Shown: positions 1 to 9,319 of the stretch, in pieces
Layout of the letters: the number at the start of each line of letters is the position of its first letter
Numbering within the stretch: position 1 is the stretch's first letter
Origin: Cupriavidus phytohabitans
Lineage (GTDB): Bacteria > Pseudomonadota > Gammaproteobacteria > Burkholderiales > Burkholderiaceae
DNA length: 54,606 nucleotides
NCBI RefSeq assembly: GCF_000426345.1
Contig: NZ_AUFE01000045.1
Location: forward strand, 1 to 54,606
Reading direction: 5' to 3'
Notes under the pieces: generated by a model
Seen by the model: the letters and a program-made list of their open reading frames with translations, nothing else
What the model was told of the DNA's origin: nothing
Databases searched by the model: none
Translations under genes and position numbers: made by a program

Positions 1-313
1 CTTCTCGCTCCGGCTCGACGCCGTTGCCCTTTCAGGCATGAGGCGAGATCTCCCCAGGTAAGAACGCACTCCTTCGCTGCGCAGCCGCCGGATTTACGCC
101 GCCTCCCCTTGATCACGAGAACTTCGCGGCTTTTTGCCCGCTCGTCCTGGTCGGCACCGCCTTCTATCCGGTTCGTGTCCCTCGGCTCGCAGCTTCGCTC
201 CACGCTTCCTCCCCACGATCGGTCGCCCTTTCGCAGTTGCGCTTCGCTTCGTTCGCTGTGATCAACTTACGGTGGGACTTGCACCCACAAGAGTGCGCCC
301 ATGCTGGGCGCAC
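1..313 (-). mobile_element. Group II intron, 5' part (truncated by window edge)
   Basis: Read on the minus strand, the segment starts with GTGCG, the usual group II intron 5' boundary. An 8-bp hairpin follows (GTGCGCCC-AGCAT-GGGCGCAC, 293-313), then GTGGGTGCAAGTCCCAC, which looks like the conserved domain I AAGUCC region. The boundary lies immediately after the seven-T tract of the purM terminator, in the same orientation as purM. That is the insertion habit known for bacterial class C introns. No reverse transcriptase/maturase is visible; it would lie beyond the left edge. Short open frames in this region look like chance readings of structured RNA. The class assignment is inferred from the site alone, since domains V and VI are outside the window. 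Confidence 0.75.
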
Positions 314-346
314 AAAAAAACGGCGCATGCCCAAGGGCATGCGCCG
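314..346 (-). terminator. Intrinsic terminator of purM
   Basis: A perfect 12-bp GC-rich inverted repeat (321-332 and 335-346) is followed on the minus strand by seven T (314-320), 28 bases past the purM stop. It is a textbook Rho-independent terminator. The group II intron begins at the next base. Confidence 0.9.
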
Positions 347-373
347 TCTTCTATCTAAAAGGCTGAGGTCGCG

Positions 374-1426
<1,053 letters not shown>

Positions 1427-1548
1427 GGGAACCTGCTTGTCCTGGAGGAATAAAGGGAGGAACTAAAGTGACAAATCCGGCGCTCGCGCAGTCGGGCTTT
1501 CCGTCGCAGCTTCCGTCGCTTGGCATCGGAAGGCGGGCGCGAGTCCAG

Positions 1549-1554
1549 TAGAAT
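1549..1554 (+). promoter_or_regulatory. Candidate -10 element for perM
   Basis: TAGAAT matches TATAAT at five of six positions and lies about 90 bases upstream of the perM ATG in the purM/perM divergent gap. I found no convincing -35 hexamer at 16-18 bases, so this is only a candidate. Confidence 0.3.
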
Positions 1555-1646
1555 CGCAATTTTAACGGATAGAGGCCCCCGGCTTCCAGTTTCCGGCACA
1601 CTTGGGCCGCAAACCGGCCCCAAGTGCCTCGTCGCCCTCCTTATTG

Positions 1647-2717
1647 ATGAACGCCCCGCTGCTGAACCACGAGACCAAACGCATCCTGCTCTGGATCGCA
1701 GTGGCCGCCGCCCTGTTCGCCGCGATCATCGCGCTGGCGCCGGTGCTGACGCCGTTCCTGTTCGCGTTCATCTTCGCCTATATCCTGAACCCCGGCGTGG
1801 ACTGGCTGCAACGGCGCCGGGTGCCGCGCGCGATCGGCGTGACGCTGATGATCCTGCTGCTGACGGTGATCTGCGTGATGCTGGTGCTGCTGCTGATCGC
1901 GGTGCTCCAGCGCGAGATCCCGCAGGTGCGCGAGCAGTTGCCGATCCTGCTCAAGAAGCTCAATGCCGTGGTGGCGCCGCGCCTGGCGGAGTTCGGCGTG
2001 CGTATCCGCTTTGACTTCCCGGGGCTGCGCAACATGATGTCGGACCGCTTCGCGGCCAGCCCGGAAGACCTGCTGGTGGTGTTGCTGAACTACGTCAAGA
2101 TGTCGGGTTCGGCGCTGCTCGAGGTGGCCGGCATCATCTTTATCGTGCCTATTGTCATGTTCTACCTGATGATGGATTGGCACATGGTGATGCGCCGTAT
2201 CGAGGGCGTGGTGCCGCGCCGCTGGGTGCCCAAGGTGCGCGAGCTGACCAACGAGACGGATGCCCTGCTGTCGCAATACCTGCGCGGCCAGATCCTGGTG
2301 ATGGTGATCCTGGCGGCGATCTATTCGATCGGGCTGACCATTGCCGGCTTCGATATCGGCGTGCCGGTCGGGGTGTTCACCGGGCTGGCGGTCTTTATCC
2401 CGTACATCGGCTTCGGCGTCGGGCTGGTCATGGCGATCCTGGCGGCGATGCTGCAGTTCGGCAACTGGTATGGCCTGGGCGCGGTGGCGGTGGTGTACGG
2501 TTTCGGCCAGTTCATCGAGAGCTTCTACCTGACGCCTCGGCTGGTGGGCGAGCGCATCGGGCTGCACCCGCTGGTAGTGATCTTCGCGCTGCTCGCCTTC
2601 GGCCAGCTGTTCGGCTTTTTCGGCGTGCTGCTGGCGCTGCCGACATGCGCCGTGCTGCTGGTCGGCGCGCGCCAGCTACGCCGCGTTTACGTCGCCAGCG
2701 ACCTGTACCGAAAATAG
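1647..2717 (+). CDS. AI-2E family transporter (PerM-like permease)
   Basis: A 356-residue integral membrane protein of the AI-2E/PerM family. Hydrophobic segments lie near residues 15-60, at about 150-170 and in a cluster over roughly 210-345; between the first and second is a hydrophilic segment, as in the family. Substrates are poorly defined; members have been linked to autoinducer-2 export or sodium/proton antiport. The start is placed at the ATG giving MNAPLLNHETK, although the frame stays open 45 bases further upstream, because homologues begin close to this point. It is followed by hda after an 83-base gap. The perM-hda order is common in beta- and gammaproteobacteria. Confidence 0.85.
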   Translation: MNAPLLNHETKRILLWIAVAAALFAAIIALAPVLTPFLFAFIFAYILNPGVDWLQRRRVPRAIGVTLMILLLTVICVMLVLLLIAVLQREIPQVREQLPILLKKLNAVVAPRLAEFGVRIRFDFPGLRNMMSDRFAASPEDLLVVLLNYVKMSGSALLEVAGIIFIVPIVMFYLMMDWHMVMRRIEGVVPRRWVPKVRELTNETDALLSQYLRGQILVMVILAAIYSIGLTIAGFDIGVPVGVFTGLAVFIPYIGFGVGLVMAILAAMLQFGNWYGLGAVAVVYGFGQFIESFYLTPRLVGERIGLHPLVVIFALLAFGQLFGFFGVLLALPTCAVLLVGARQLRRVYVASDLYRK

Positions 2718-2800
2718 TCTCTGCCGATTGCCGCAATACTGACCGCACCACCGACCGCAACATCGCCCCCGACGCCCACCCCGGAAGTTAGCCATACGTC

Positions 2801-3511
2801 ATGTCCCCGCGTCCCAACAAGCAACTGTCGCTCGAGCTGGGCAGTCCGCCGCCTTCGACCTTCGAGAATTTCGTGGTGGCGTCCAACCGCGAGCCGGTGC
2901 AGCGCCTGCAGGAACTACCCGCCGCGGTCGCGCAGGAGCGCGCCACCGACCGGCTGGTCTACCTGTGGGGCGAGGTCGGCTGCGGCCGCACCCACCTGCT
3001 GCACGCGGTCTGCGAGGCCGCGCCGCAACATGGCATCCGTTCGCGCTACCTGAGCCCGCACCACCCGTTGTCGGACTTCCTGTTCGACCCGTGGTGCCAG
3101 CTCTATACCGTCGACGATGTCGAACTGCTGGACGAAGCGCGCCAGATCGCGGTGTTCTCGCTGTATAACGAGGTGCGCGCCCACGTGCGCACCGCGCTGG
3201 TGGTCGCCGGCGGCCTGGCCCCGCGCGCCATGCCGGTGCGGGAAGACCTGCGCACCCGGCTGGGCTGGGGCCTGGTGTACCAGGTCGCGCCGCTGTCCGA
3301 CGACGACAAGAAGGCTGCAGTGCTGCAAGCGGCACGCGAACGCGGCCTGCAGCTGTCGCCCGAGATCACGCACTGGCTGGTGACGCGCCATTATCGCGAC
3401 ATGCCCAGCCTGATGGCGCTGCTCGACGCGCTTGATACGTACTCGCTGGAACGCAAGCGGCCGGTCACGCTGCCGCTGCTGCGCGAGATGTTCGCTGAAT
3501 TCCGGGACTAG
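2801..3511 (+). CDS. hda: DnaA regulatory inactivator Hda
   Basis: Hda is a DnaA-like AAA+ protein. Bound to the DNA-loaded sliding clamp, it stimulates hydrolysis of DnaA-ATP and so prevents re-initiation of replication. The 236-residue protein has the clamp-binding motif QLSLEL at residues 8-13. Its P-loop-like segment GEVGCGRTH departs from the strict Walker A, as expected for Hda. A C-terminal helical part with RDMPSLMALLDALD resembles DnaA domain III. The DnaA DNA-binding domain IV is absent. It sits between perM and a HAD phosphatase gene, the usual context in Burkholderiales. Confidence 0.93.
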   Translation: MSPRPNKQLSLELGSPPPSTFENFVVASNREPVQRLQELPAAVAQERATDRLVYLWGEVGCGRTHLLHAVCEAAPQHGIRSRYLSPHHPLSDFLFDPWCQLYTVDDVELLDEARQIAVFSLYNEVRAHVRTALVVAGGLAPRAMPVREDLRTRLGWGLVYQVAPLSDDDKKAAVLQAARERGLQLSPEITHWLVTRHYRDMPSLMALLDALDTYSLERKRPVTLPLLREMFAEFRD

Positions 3512-3573
3512 GCGACGGCCCCGGCCCCGCCCGCTCCATTGCCCCATCCTGCCTTAAGGTAAAATCGCGCCCC

Positions 3574-4248
3574 ATGAATCTGGCACTCTTTGACCTCGAC
3601 CACACCCTGATCCCGACCGACAGCGACCATGAATGGGGCCGCTTCCTGGTCCGCCTGGGCATTGTCGACGAGGAAATTTACCGGCAGAAGAACGACGAGT
3701 TCTACAACCACTACAAGGCTGGCACGCTGGACATCCAGGCGTTCCTGCGCTTCGCGCTGGGGCCGCTGGCGGCCAACCCGCGCGACAAGCTCGACGCCAT
3801 GCGCATGCAGTTCATGCACGAGGTGATCGACCCGGTGATCACGCCGCAGGCGCGCGCACTGGTCTACAAGCACATCGAGGCCGGTGACCTGTGCGCGGTG
3901 GTGACCGCCACCAACAGCTTCGTCACGGCGCCGATCGCCGCCGCCTTCGGCATCAAGCACCTGATCGCGACCGAGCCCGCCACCATCGACGGCAAGCCGG
4001 AAAGCCAGTTCACCGGCGAGGTCTTCGGCGTGCCCAGCTTCCGCGAAGGCAAGATCACCCGCGTCGAGGCCTGGCTGAAGGCCCAGGGCGCGGGCTGGGA
4101 CAACTTCGAGACCACCACCTTCTACAGCGACTCGGCCAACGACCTGCCCCTGCTGGAAAAGGTCTCCGACCCGATCGCCACCAACCCGGACGATCGCCTG
4201 CGCCACCACGCCGCCGCAGCCGGCTGGCGCATCATGGATCTGTTCTGA
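3574..4248 (+). CDS. HAD-superfamily subfamily IB hydrolase (SerB/CicA-like)
   Basis: A 224-residue haloacid-dehalogenase-type phosphatase. Motif I is DLDHT at residues 7-11, with the nucleophile Asp7 and general acid Asp9. Motif II is VTATNS in the middle of the protein. Motif IV is YSDSANDLPLL near residue 185. The helical cap between motifs I and II fits subfamily IB, which includes phosphoserine phosphatase. The true substrate cannot be read from sequence; a phosphoserine or phospholipid-type monoester is possible. It precedes pcnB with a single base between the TGA and the GTG start, so the two are probably co-translated. Confidence 0.85.
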   Translation: MNLALFDLDHTLIPTDSDHEWGRFLVRLGIVDEEIYRQKNDEFYNHYKAGTLDIQAFLRFALGPLAANPRDKLDAMRMQFMHEVIDPVITPQARALVYKHIEAGDLCAVVTATNSFVTAPIAAAFGIKHLIATEPATIDGKPESQFTGEVFGVPSFREGKITRVEAWLKAQGAGWDNFETTTFYSDSANDLPLLEKVSDPIATNPDDRLRHHAAAAGWRIMDLF

Positions 4249-4249
4249 C

Positions 4250-5791
4250 GTGATCAAGAAGCTCATTACCCGGCTGCTGGGCAAACCCGGCCCCAAGCAG
4301 CGCCGCACCGGCCGCGCCCATACGCCGCGCATCGTCAACGTGGACGAACACCAGATCGATCCCACGCTGCTGTCTCGCAATGCCGTCAAGGTCACTTCCA
4401 CGCTGCAGCAGGCCGGCTACCAGGCCTATGTCGTCGGCGGCGCCGTGCGCGACCTGCTGCTCGGCATCAAGCCCAAGGATTTCGACGTCGCGACCAATGC
4501 CACGCCCGAGCAGGTGCAGTCGCTGTTCCGCCGCTCGCGCATCATCGGCCGCCGCTTCCAGATCGTGCACGTCACCTTCTACGGCGGGCGCGAGCAGGAG
4601 ATCATCGAAGTCTCCACCTTCCGCGCGCTGGTCGATGCCATCGCCAGCGAGACCCTGCCCGAAGGCCGACGCCTGAAGCGCGCCGAGCTCGACAGCAAGA
4701 CCCATGCGATCGACGCCTCGGGCCGCGTGCTGAGGGACAACGTGTGGGGCTCGCAGGCCGAGGACGCGGAACGCCGCGACTTCACCATCAACGCGATGTA
4801 CTACGACCCGGCCGCGCAGACCGTGCATGACTACCATCACGGCATGGAAGACATCCGCGCGCGCCTGCTGCGCATGATCGGCGACCCGGCCACGCGCTAC
4901 CGCGAAGACCCGGTGCGGATGCTGCGTGTGGTGCGCTTCGCCGCCAAGACCGGCTTCGATATCGACGAGGCCACGCGCCACCCGGTCGCCGGCCTGGCCG
5001 AGCTGATCCACAACGTGCCGAGCGCGCGCCTGTTCGACGAGATGCTCAAGCTGCTGATGTCCGGCCACGCCTGGGCCTCGCTGCAGGAGTTGCGCAAGGC
5101 GGGCCTGCACAAGGGCCTGCTGCCGCTGCTGGACGTGGCGCTGGAGCAGCCCATGGGCCAGCGTTTCGTGCAGCTGGCACTGGACAACACCGACCGCCGC
5201 GTGCAGGCCGGCAAGCCGGTTTCGCCGGGCTTCCTGTTCGCGGCGCTGCTGTGGCACCACGTGCTGCAGCGCTGGAACCAGCTGCGCGAGGAAGGCGAAC
5301 ATGCCATTGCCGCACTCAACAGCGCCATGGACTCGGTGCTGGAAAAGCAGACCGGCCAGCTCGCGATCCAGCGCCGCTTCGTCACCGACATGCGCGATAT
5401 CTGGGGCATGCAGCCGCGCTTCGAGAAGCGCGTGGGCCGCATGCCGTTCCGCCTGCTGGAGTCGCCGCGCTTCCGCGCCGGCTACGACTTCCTGCAGCTG
5501 CGCTGCCAGTCCGGCGAGTTGCCGGAAGAGCTGGCCGCCTGGTGGCACGACTTCCAGAACGCCGAGCCGCATGAGCGTGAGAACCTGATCGACGCCGTGC
5601 GCAGCGCGCGGGGCCAGGGTGGCGGCCAAGGTGGCGGCCAAGGCGGAGCCCAGGGTGCGGAAGGCGAAGGCCCGGCGCGCAAGAAGCGCCGCCGGCGCAG
5701 TCCGCGGAAATCGGATAAAGTTTCTTCCCGGAGCGACTCGGACGCGGGCCAGGCAGCACATGCCGGCCCCGGCCAGCCGGAGGAAACGTAA
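4250..5791 (+). CDS. pcnB: Poly(A) polymerase I
   Basis: This enzyme adds 3' poly(A) tails that mark RNAs for decay by polynucleotide phosphorylase and RNase E. The 513-residue protein begins with GTG. The nucleotidyltransferase signature is VVGGAVRDLLLG with GG63-64 and the metal ligands Asp77 and Asp79. The RNA-binding region RYREDPVRMLRVVRFAAK is near residues 217-234. The C-terminus is low complexity: Gly/Gln repeats (about 454-472), then a very basic KKRRRRSPRK tail, probably for RNA contact. The leader IVNVDEHQIDPTLLS distinguishes PcnB from the CCA-adding enzyme. Its stop overlaps no base of folK, which starts at the next position. Confidence 0.95.
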   Translation: MIKKLITRLLGKPGPKQRRTGRAHTPRIVNVDEHQIDPTLLSRNAVKVTSTLQQAGYQAYVVGGAVRDLLLGIKPKDFDVATNATPEQVQSLFRRSRIIGRRFQIVHVTFYGGREQEIIEVSTFRALVDAIASETLPEGRRLKRAELDSKTHAIDASGRVLRDNVWGSQAEDAERRDFTINAMYYDPAAQTVHDYHHGMEDIRARLLRMIGDPATRYREDPVRMLRVVRFAAKTGFDIDEATRHPVAGLAELIHNVPSARLFDEMLKLLMSGHAWASLQELRKAGLHKGLLPLLDVALEQPMGQRFVQLALDNTDRRVQAGKPVSPGFLFAALLWHHVLQRWNQLREEGEHAIAALNSAMDSVLEKQTGQLAIQRRFVTDMRDIWGMQPRFEKRVGRMPFRLLESPRFRAGYDFLQLRCQSGELPEELAAWWHDFQNAEPHERENLIDAVRSARGQGGGQGGGQGGAQGAEGEGPARKKRRRRSPRKSDKVSSRSDSDAGQAAHAGPGQPEET

Positions 5792-6319
5792 ATGACTCTC
5801 GCCTTCATCGGCATCGGCGCCAATCTCGGCGATGCGCGCCAGGTCATCAAGGACGCCATCGTGTGCCTGGCCCAGCAGGTCGGCATCACGGTGCTGGCCC
5901 GTTCCTCGCTCTATCGCACCGCGCCGGTCGATGCAGGCGGCGACGACTACTACAACGCGGTGGTCAAGGTGCAGACTTCATTCACCGCGGCGCAGCTCTT
6001 GCGCATCTGCCACCACATCGAGGACCAGTTCGGCCGCGAGCGCCCGTTCCGCAACGCACCGCGCACACTCGACCTGGACCTCCTTGTGTTCGGCAACGAA
6101 CAATGCGACGACGAGCACCTGACCGTGCCACATCCGCGCGTGACCGAGCGCGCCTTCACGCTGGTGCCGCTGGTGGAGCTTGACGCCGAGCTGTCGATCC
6201 CCGGGCGCGGCCGCGCCGCCGACTTCCTGGCCGGCGTGGCGTCCCAGCGCATAGAGAAAGTCTCCACCTGCAAGTGCCTGCGCCTGCAGGCCGAGGGCGG
6301 GGCCGGCCGTACCGGCTGA
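5792..6319 (+). CDS. folK: 2-amino-4-hydroxy-6-hydroxymethyldihydropteridine pyrophosphokinase
   Basis: HPPK transfers pyrophosphate from ATP to 6-hydroxymethyl-7,8-dihydropterin, the step before dihydropteroate synthase in folate synthesis. The 175-residue protein has the expected features: GIGANLGD at the N-terminus, SSLYRTAPV, the loop ending GRERPFRNAPRTLDLDLL with the Asp pair that binds magnesium, and HPRVTERAFTLVPL. The start codon directly abuts the pcnB stop, and the sequence GGAGGAAACGTAA before it supplies the ribosome binding site. With the dnk and panB genes downstream, it forms a cofactor-synthesis segment. Confidence 0.96.
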   Translation: MTLAFIGIGANLGDARQVIKDAIVCLAQQVGITVLARSSLYRTAPVDAGGDDYYNAVVKVQTSFTAAQLLRICHHIEDQFGRERPFRNAPRTLDLDLLVFGNEQCDDEHLTVPHPRVTERAFTLVPLVELDAELSIPGRGRAADFLAGVASQRIEKVSTCKCLRLQAEGGAGRTG

Positions 6320-6348
6320 GGCCAGCCAGGCCATCCGCGCGAAGCGCC

Positions 6349-6990
6349 ATGCTCGATCACCTGCGCCGCATCGTCGTCGAGGGCCCCGTCGGATCGGGCA
6401 AGACCTCGCTGGCCCAGCGCCTGGCGCGTACGCTGCAGGCGCACGAGCTGCCTGACTGCGCGCGCCGCAGTCCCTTCCTGGAACCGTTCTACCGCGATCC
6501 CGCGCGCCACGCGCTGGCGCTGCAGCTGTGGTGCCTGACCCAGCGCACCGTGCAGCTGCAGCAATGGCAGGCCGCGCTGCTGGCCGGCCAGCGCATGGTG
6601 ACCAATTTCCTGATGGCGAAGGATCGCCTGCACGCGGCGCTGACGCTGGCGCCTGACGAACTGGCGCTGTACGACGCCATTGCCGCGCGCTTCAGCCTGC
6701 CGCCGCAGCGGGTCGACCTGGTCATCGTGCTGCAGGCCACGCCGTCGCTGCTGCGCGAGCGCATCGTGCGCCGCGGCGAGCCGGGCGAGGCCGGCATCGA
6801 CGAACACTACCTGCAGCGGCTGGCCGACGCCTACGGCGAACTGTTCCACCGCTACGACGAGGCCCCCGTGCTGGTCGTCGATACCGCCCACTTCAATCCG
6901 GTGGACAACGATGACGATTTCCGTACACTACTGTCGCGCATTGAAAACATGCGCGGCCGCAAGGCCTTTCTCAATCTCGCTGCGCCCTGA
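6349..6990 (+). CDS. Deoxynucleoside kinase family protein
   Basis: A 213-residue P-loop kinase of the deoxyadenosine/deoxyguanosine kinase (dNK) family. The Walker A motif EGPVGSGKTS begins at residue 11. The segment resembling the DRS substrate motif reads AKDRLHA, and a lid-like arginine stretch LLRERIVRRGEPGE follows. The ATG was chosen because it gives the canonical short N-terminus before the P-loop; upstream codons in frame overlap folK. The gene lies between folK and panB, a placement common in betaproteobacteria. Its exact substrate is not known from sequence, and a role in nucleoside salvage is the simplest reading. Confidence 0.82.
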   Translation: MLDHLRRIVVEGPVGSGKTSLAQRLARTLQAHELPDCARRSPFLEPFYRDPARHALALQLWCLTQRTVQLQQWQAALLAGQRMVTNFLMAKDRLHAALTLAPDELALYDAIAARFSLPPQRVDLVIVLQATPSLLRERIVRRGEPGEAGIDEHYLQRLADAYGELFHRYDEAPVLVVDTAHFNPVDNDDDFRTLLSRIENMRGRKAFLNLAAP

Positions 6991-7096
6991 CAGGCCCCGC
7001 CTGCCAGCCACAACACAATAACGACGGCAGCCGTTGCCCTGCGTGGTATCGCGGGTAGTTTAGCGGCACAACCCGCCGTCACATTCGGGCACTGCC

Positions 7097-7918
7097 ATGA
7101 GTTACCTCCTCGATCCCTCCCGCAAGACCATCACGATCCCCAAACTGCAGGCGATGCGCGACGCCGGCGAGAAAATCGCCATGCTGACCGCCTACGACTC
7201 CAGCTTTGCGGCGCTGCTCGATTACTGCGGCGTCGAGATGATCCTGGTTGGCGATTCGCTGGGTAACGTGATCCAGGGCCAGCAGACCACGCTGCCGGTG
7301 ACGCTGGAACAGATGGCCTACCACACCGAATGCGTGGCCCGTGGCAACCAGACCGCCATGCTGGTGACCGACCTGCCGTTCGGCACCTACCCGACGCCGG
7401 AAGCCGCGTTTGCCAGCGCCGTCACGCTGATGAAAGCCGGCGCGCAGATGGTCAAGCTCGAAGGTGGCGACTGGCTCGCGCCCATCGTCAGGTTCCTGGT
7501 CGAGCGCAGCATCCCGGTGTGCGCGCATATCGGCCTGACGCCGCAGTCGGTGCATGCGCTGGGCGGCTTCAAGGTGCAGGGCAAGACCGACACGGGCGCC
7601 GCGCAGCTCAAGCGCGATGCGCTGGCGCTGCAGGAAGCAGGCGCGCAGGTGGTGCTGATGGAAGCGGTGCCGGCCAAGCTCGCCGGCGAGATCACGCAGC
7701 TGCTGAAGGTGCCGACCATCGGCATCGGCGCCGGCGCCGACTGCACCGGCCAGGTGCTGGTGCTGCAGGACATGATCAACGTCTACCCGGGGCGCAAGGC
7801 CAAGTTCGTGCGCAACTTCATGGAAGGCCAGGCCTCGATCGAAGGCGCCGTGCGCGCCTACGTGGCCGCGGTCAAGGACGGCAGCTTCCCCGCTCCCGAG
7901 CACACCTTCTCCGCCTGA
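7097..7918 (+). CDS. panB: 3-methyl-2-oxobutanoate hydroxymethyltransferase
   Basis: Ketopantoate hydroxymethyltransferase makes ketopantoate from alpha-ketoisovalerate and methylenetetrahydrofolate on the way to pantothenate and coenzyme A. The 273-residue length is typical. Family motifs are AMLTAYDSSFA near the N-terminus, VGDSLGNVIQGQQTT with the metal-binding Asp, KLEGG, and CAHIGLTPQSVH. The catalytic Glu lies in LMEAVPA. The one-carbon donor links it to the folK gene upstream. A 106-base gap separates it from the kinase gene. It ends four bases before the GTG start of the ABC permease. Confidence 0.96.
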   Translation: MSYLLDPSRKTITIPKLQAMRDAGEKIAMLTAYDSSFAALLDYCGVEMILVGDSLGNVIQGQQTTLPVTLEQMAYHTECVARGNQTAMLVTDLPFGTYPTPEAAFASAVTLMKAGAQMVKLEGGDWLAPIVRFLVERSIPVCAHIGLTPQSVHALGGFKVQGKTDTGAAQLKRDALALQEAGAQVVLMEAVPAKLAGEITQLLKVPTIGIGAGADCTGQVLVLQDMINVYPGRKAKFVRNFMEGQASIEGAVRAYVAAVKDGSFPAPEHTFSA

Positions 7919-7922
7919 CCCG

Positions 7923-8621
7923 GTGGAGATCGCTGCCGCCACCGTCGCCGCATTCCGACTGCTCGGCAGCGGCGACCCGGGGCTGTGGTTCATCGTCTGG
8001 ACCTCGCTGGCCATTGCGGTGCTGGGGCTGGCGATAGCCACCGTGCCCGCCATCGCCGCGGCCTGGCTCATCGCCACGCGGCAGTTCCCCGGCCGGCGAG
8101 TGGTGGTGGTGGTGGCGCAGGCTTTTCTCTCCTTCCCGACCGTGCTGGTCGGGCTGATCCTTTATCTCTTGCTGACGCGCCAGGGGCCGCTGGGCAGCCT
8201 GCACCTGCTGTTCACGCCCTCGGGCATGGTGCTTGGGCAGGCGGTGATCGGCTTCCCGGTGGTGCTGGCGTTTGCGTTGTCGACACTGCAGGGTGCCGAT
8301 GTGCGCCTGCGCGAAACCGCATGGGTGCTGGGCGCCGGGCGCTGGCGCACCTTCTTCACGGTGCTGCGCGAGCTGCGCTTCGGGCTGATGGCGGCGGTGG
8401 TGGCGGGCTTCGGACGCGTGATCGCCGAGGTCGGCTCGGCGCTGATGATCGGCGGCAATATCGAAGGCTCCACCCGCACCATCACCACCGCGATCGCGCT
8501 GGAAACCAGCAAGGGCGAATTCGCGCAGGGCATCGCGCTGGGCATCGTGCTGGTGGCGCTGGCGCTGCTGGTCAATATCGGCATGGCGTGGCTGCAGGGC
8601 GCGGGAGGGTTCCGGCGATGA
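7923..8621 (+). CDS. ABC transporter permease (tungstate/molybdate TupB type)
   Basis: A 232-residue inner membrane permease with about five or six hydrophobic segments. It contains the binding-protein-dependent transport EAA-type loop, seen here as ETAWVLGAGRWRTFFTVL near residues 130-150. The pattern of a short permease with VIAEVGSALMIGGNIEG resembles TupB/WtpB-like tungstate permeases. It uses GTG as start and overlaps the ATPase gene by four bases (ATGA), so the two are translationally coupled. No gene for a periplasmic binding protein is adjacent, which is unusual for an importer. Confidence 0.8.
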   Translation: MEIAAATVAAFRLLGSGDPGLWFIVWTSLAIAVLGLAIATVPAIAAAWLIATRQFPGRRVVVVVAQAFLSFPTVLVGLILYLLLTRQGPLGSLHLLFTPSGMVLGQAVIGFPVVLAFALSTLQGADVRLRETAWVLGAGRWRTFFTVLRELRFGLMAAVVAGFGRVIAEVGSALMIGGNIEGSTRTITTAIALETSKGEFAQGIALGIVLVALALLVNIGMAWLQGAGGFRR

Positions 8622-9316
8622 CAGCCGCACCCCAGCCACCGGCATCCCCATTGCTGACCGTGCGTGGGCTGGCCCGCACCATCGGCCTGCGCCGCCTGTT
8701 TGCCATCGACGAACTTGTGGTCCCGCGCGCCACCGCGATCGTGCTGACCGGCATGAATGGCGCCGGCAAGACCACGATGCTGCGCATGCTGGCCGGGTTG
8801 GAGCGCGCGCCCGGCGCCACCGTCCAATGGACCGATGCCAACGGCCAGCCCCACAGCGCGCCGCTCGATCCGCTGCCGGCAGCGGTGCGCCAGCGCATTG
8901 CCTATCTGCACCAGCACCCCTACCTGTTCCGCACCTCGGTGCGTGCGAACATCGCCTACGGCCTGCATGCGCGCCGCATGCCGCACGACGAGATCGCGCG
9001 GCGCGTGGGCGAGGCGCTGGGCTGGGCCGGCGTGTCACACCTGCAGGACACCGACCCAGCGCACCTGTCGGGCGGCGAGATCCAGCGCGTGGCGCTGGCG
9101 CGCGCCAAGGTGCTGGAGCCTGAACTGCTGCTGTTGGACGAGCCTACCTCCAGTCTCGACGGACATGCGCGCGAACAGGTGATCGCGCTGGTCCGGGACC
9201 TGGCCACCGAAGGCCGCACCGTCATCATGGTGTGCCACGACCGCGAGCTGATCAACCTGCCGGGCGTGGTGCGCTGGAAGCTGGGCGACGGCGTGCTGGA
9301 CACACATCACCCATAG
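8618..9316 (+). CDS. ABC transporter ATP-binding protein (tungstate/molybdate-like)
   Basis: A 232-residue nucleotide-binding subunit. Walker A TGMNGAGKT is at residues 44-52, the Q-loop follows in LHQHPYLF, the signature is LSGGEIQRVALARA, Walker B is LLLLDEPTSSLDG, and the switch His is in VCHD. It starts within the last codons of the permease gene and almost certainly forms the importer with it. No C-terminal TOBE/molybdopterin domain is present, which fits TupC rather than ModC. The next gene, pabBC, converges on it with only three bases between the two stops. Confidence 0.85.
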   Translation: MTAAPQPPASPLLTVRGLARTIGLRRLFAIDELVVPRATAIVLTGMNGAGKTTMLRMLAGLERAPGATVQWTDANGQPHSAPLDPLPAAVRQRIAYLHQHPYLFRTSVRANIAYGLHARRMPHDEIARRVGEALGWAGVSHLQDTDPAHLSGGEIQRVALARAKVLEPELLLLDEPTSSLDGHAREQVIALVRDLATEGRTVIMVCHDRELINLPGVVRWKLGDGVLDTHHP

Positions 9317-9319
9317 CGC

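Noticed and set aside
7050..7080. tRNA-like stretch GGGTAGTTTAGCGGCACAACC before panB
   Set aside because: It resembles a D-arm, but no anticodon arm or T-arm follows before the panB start codon.
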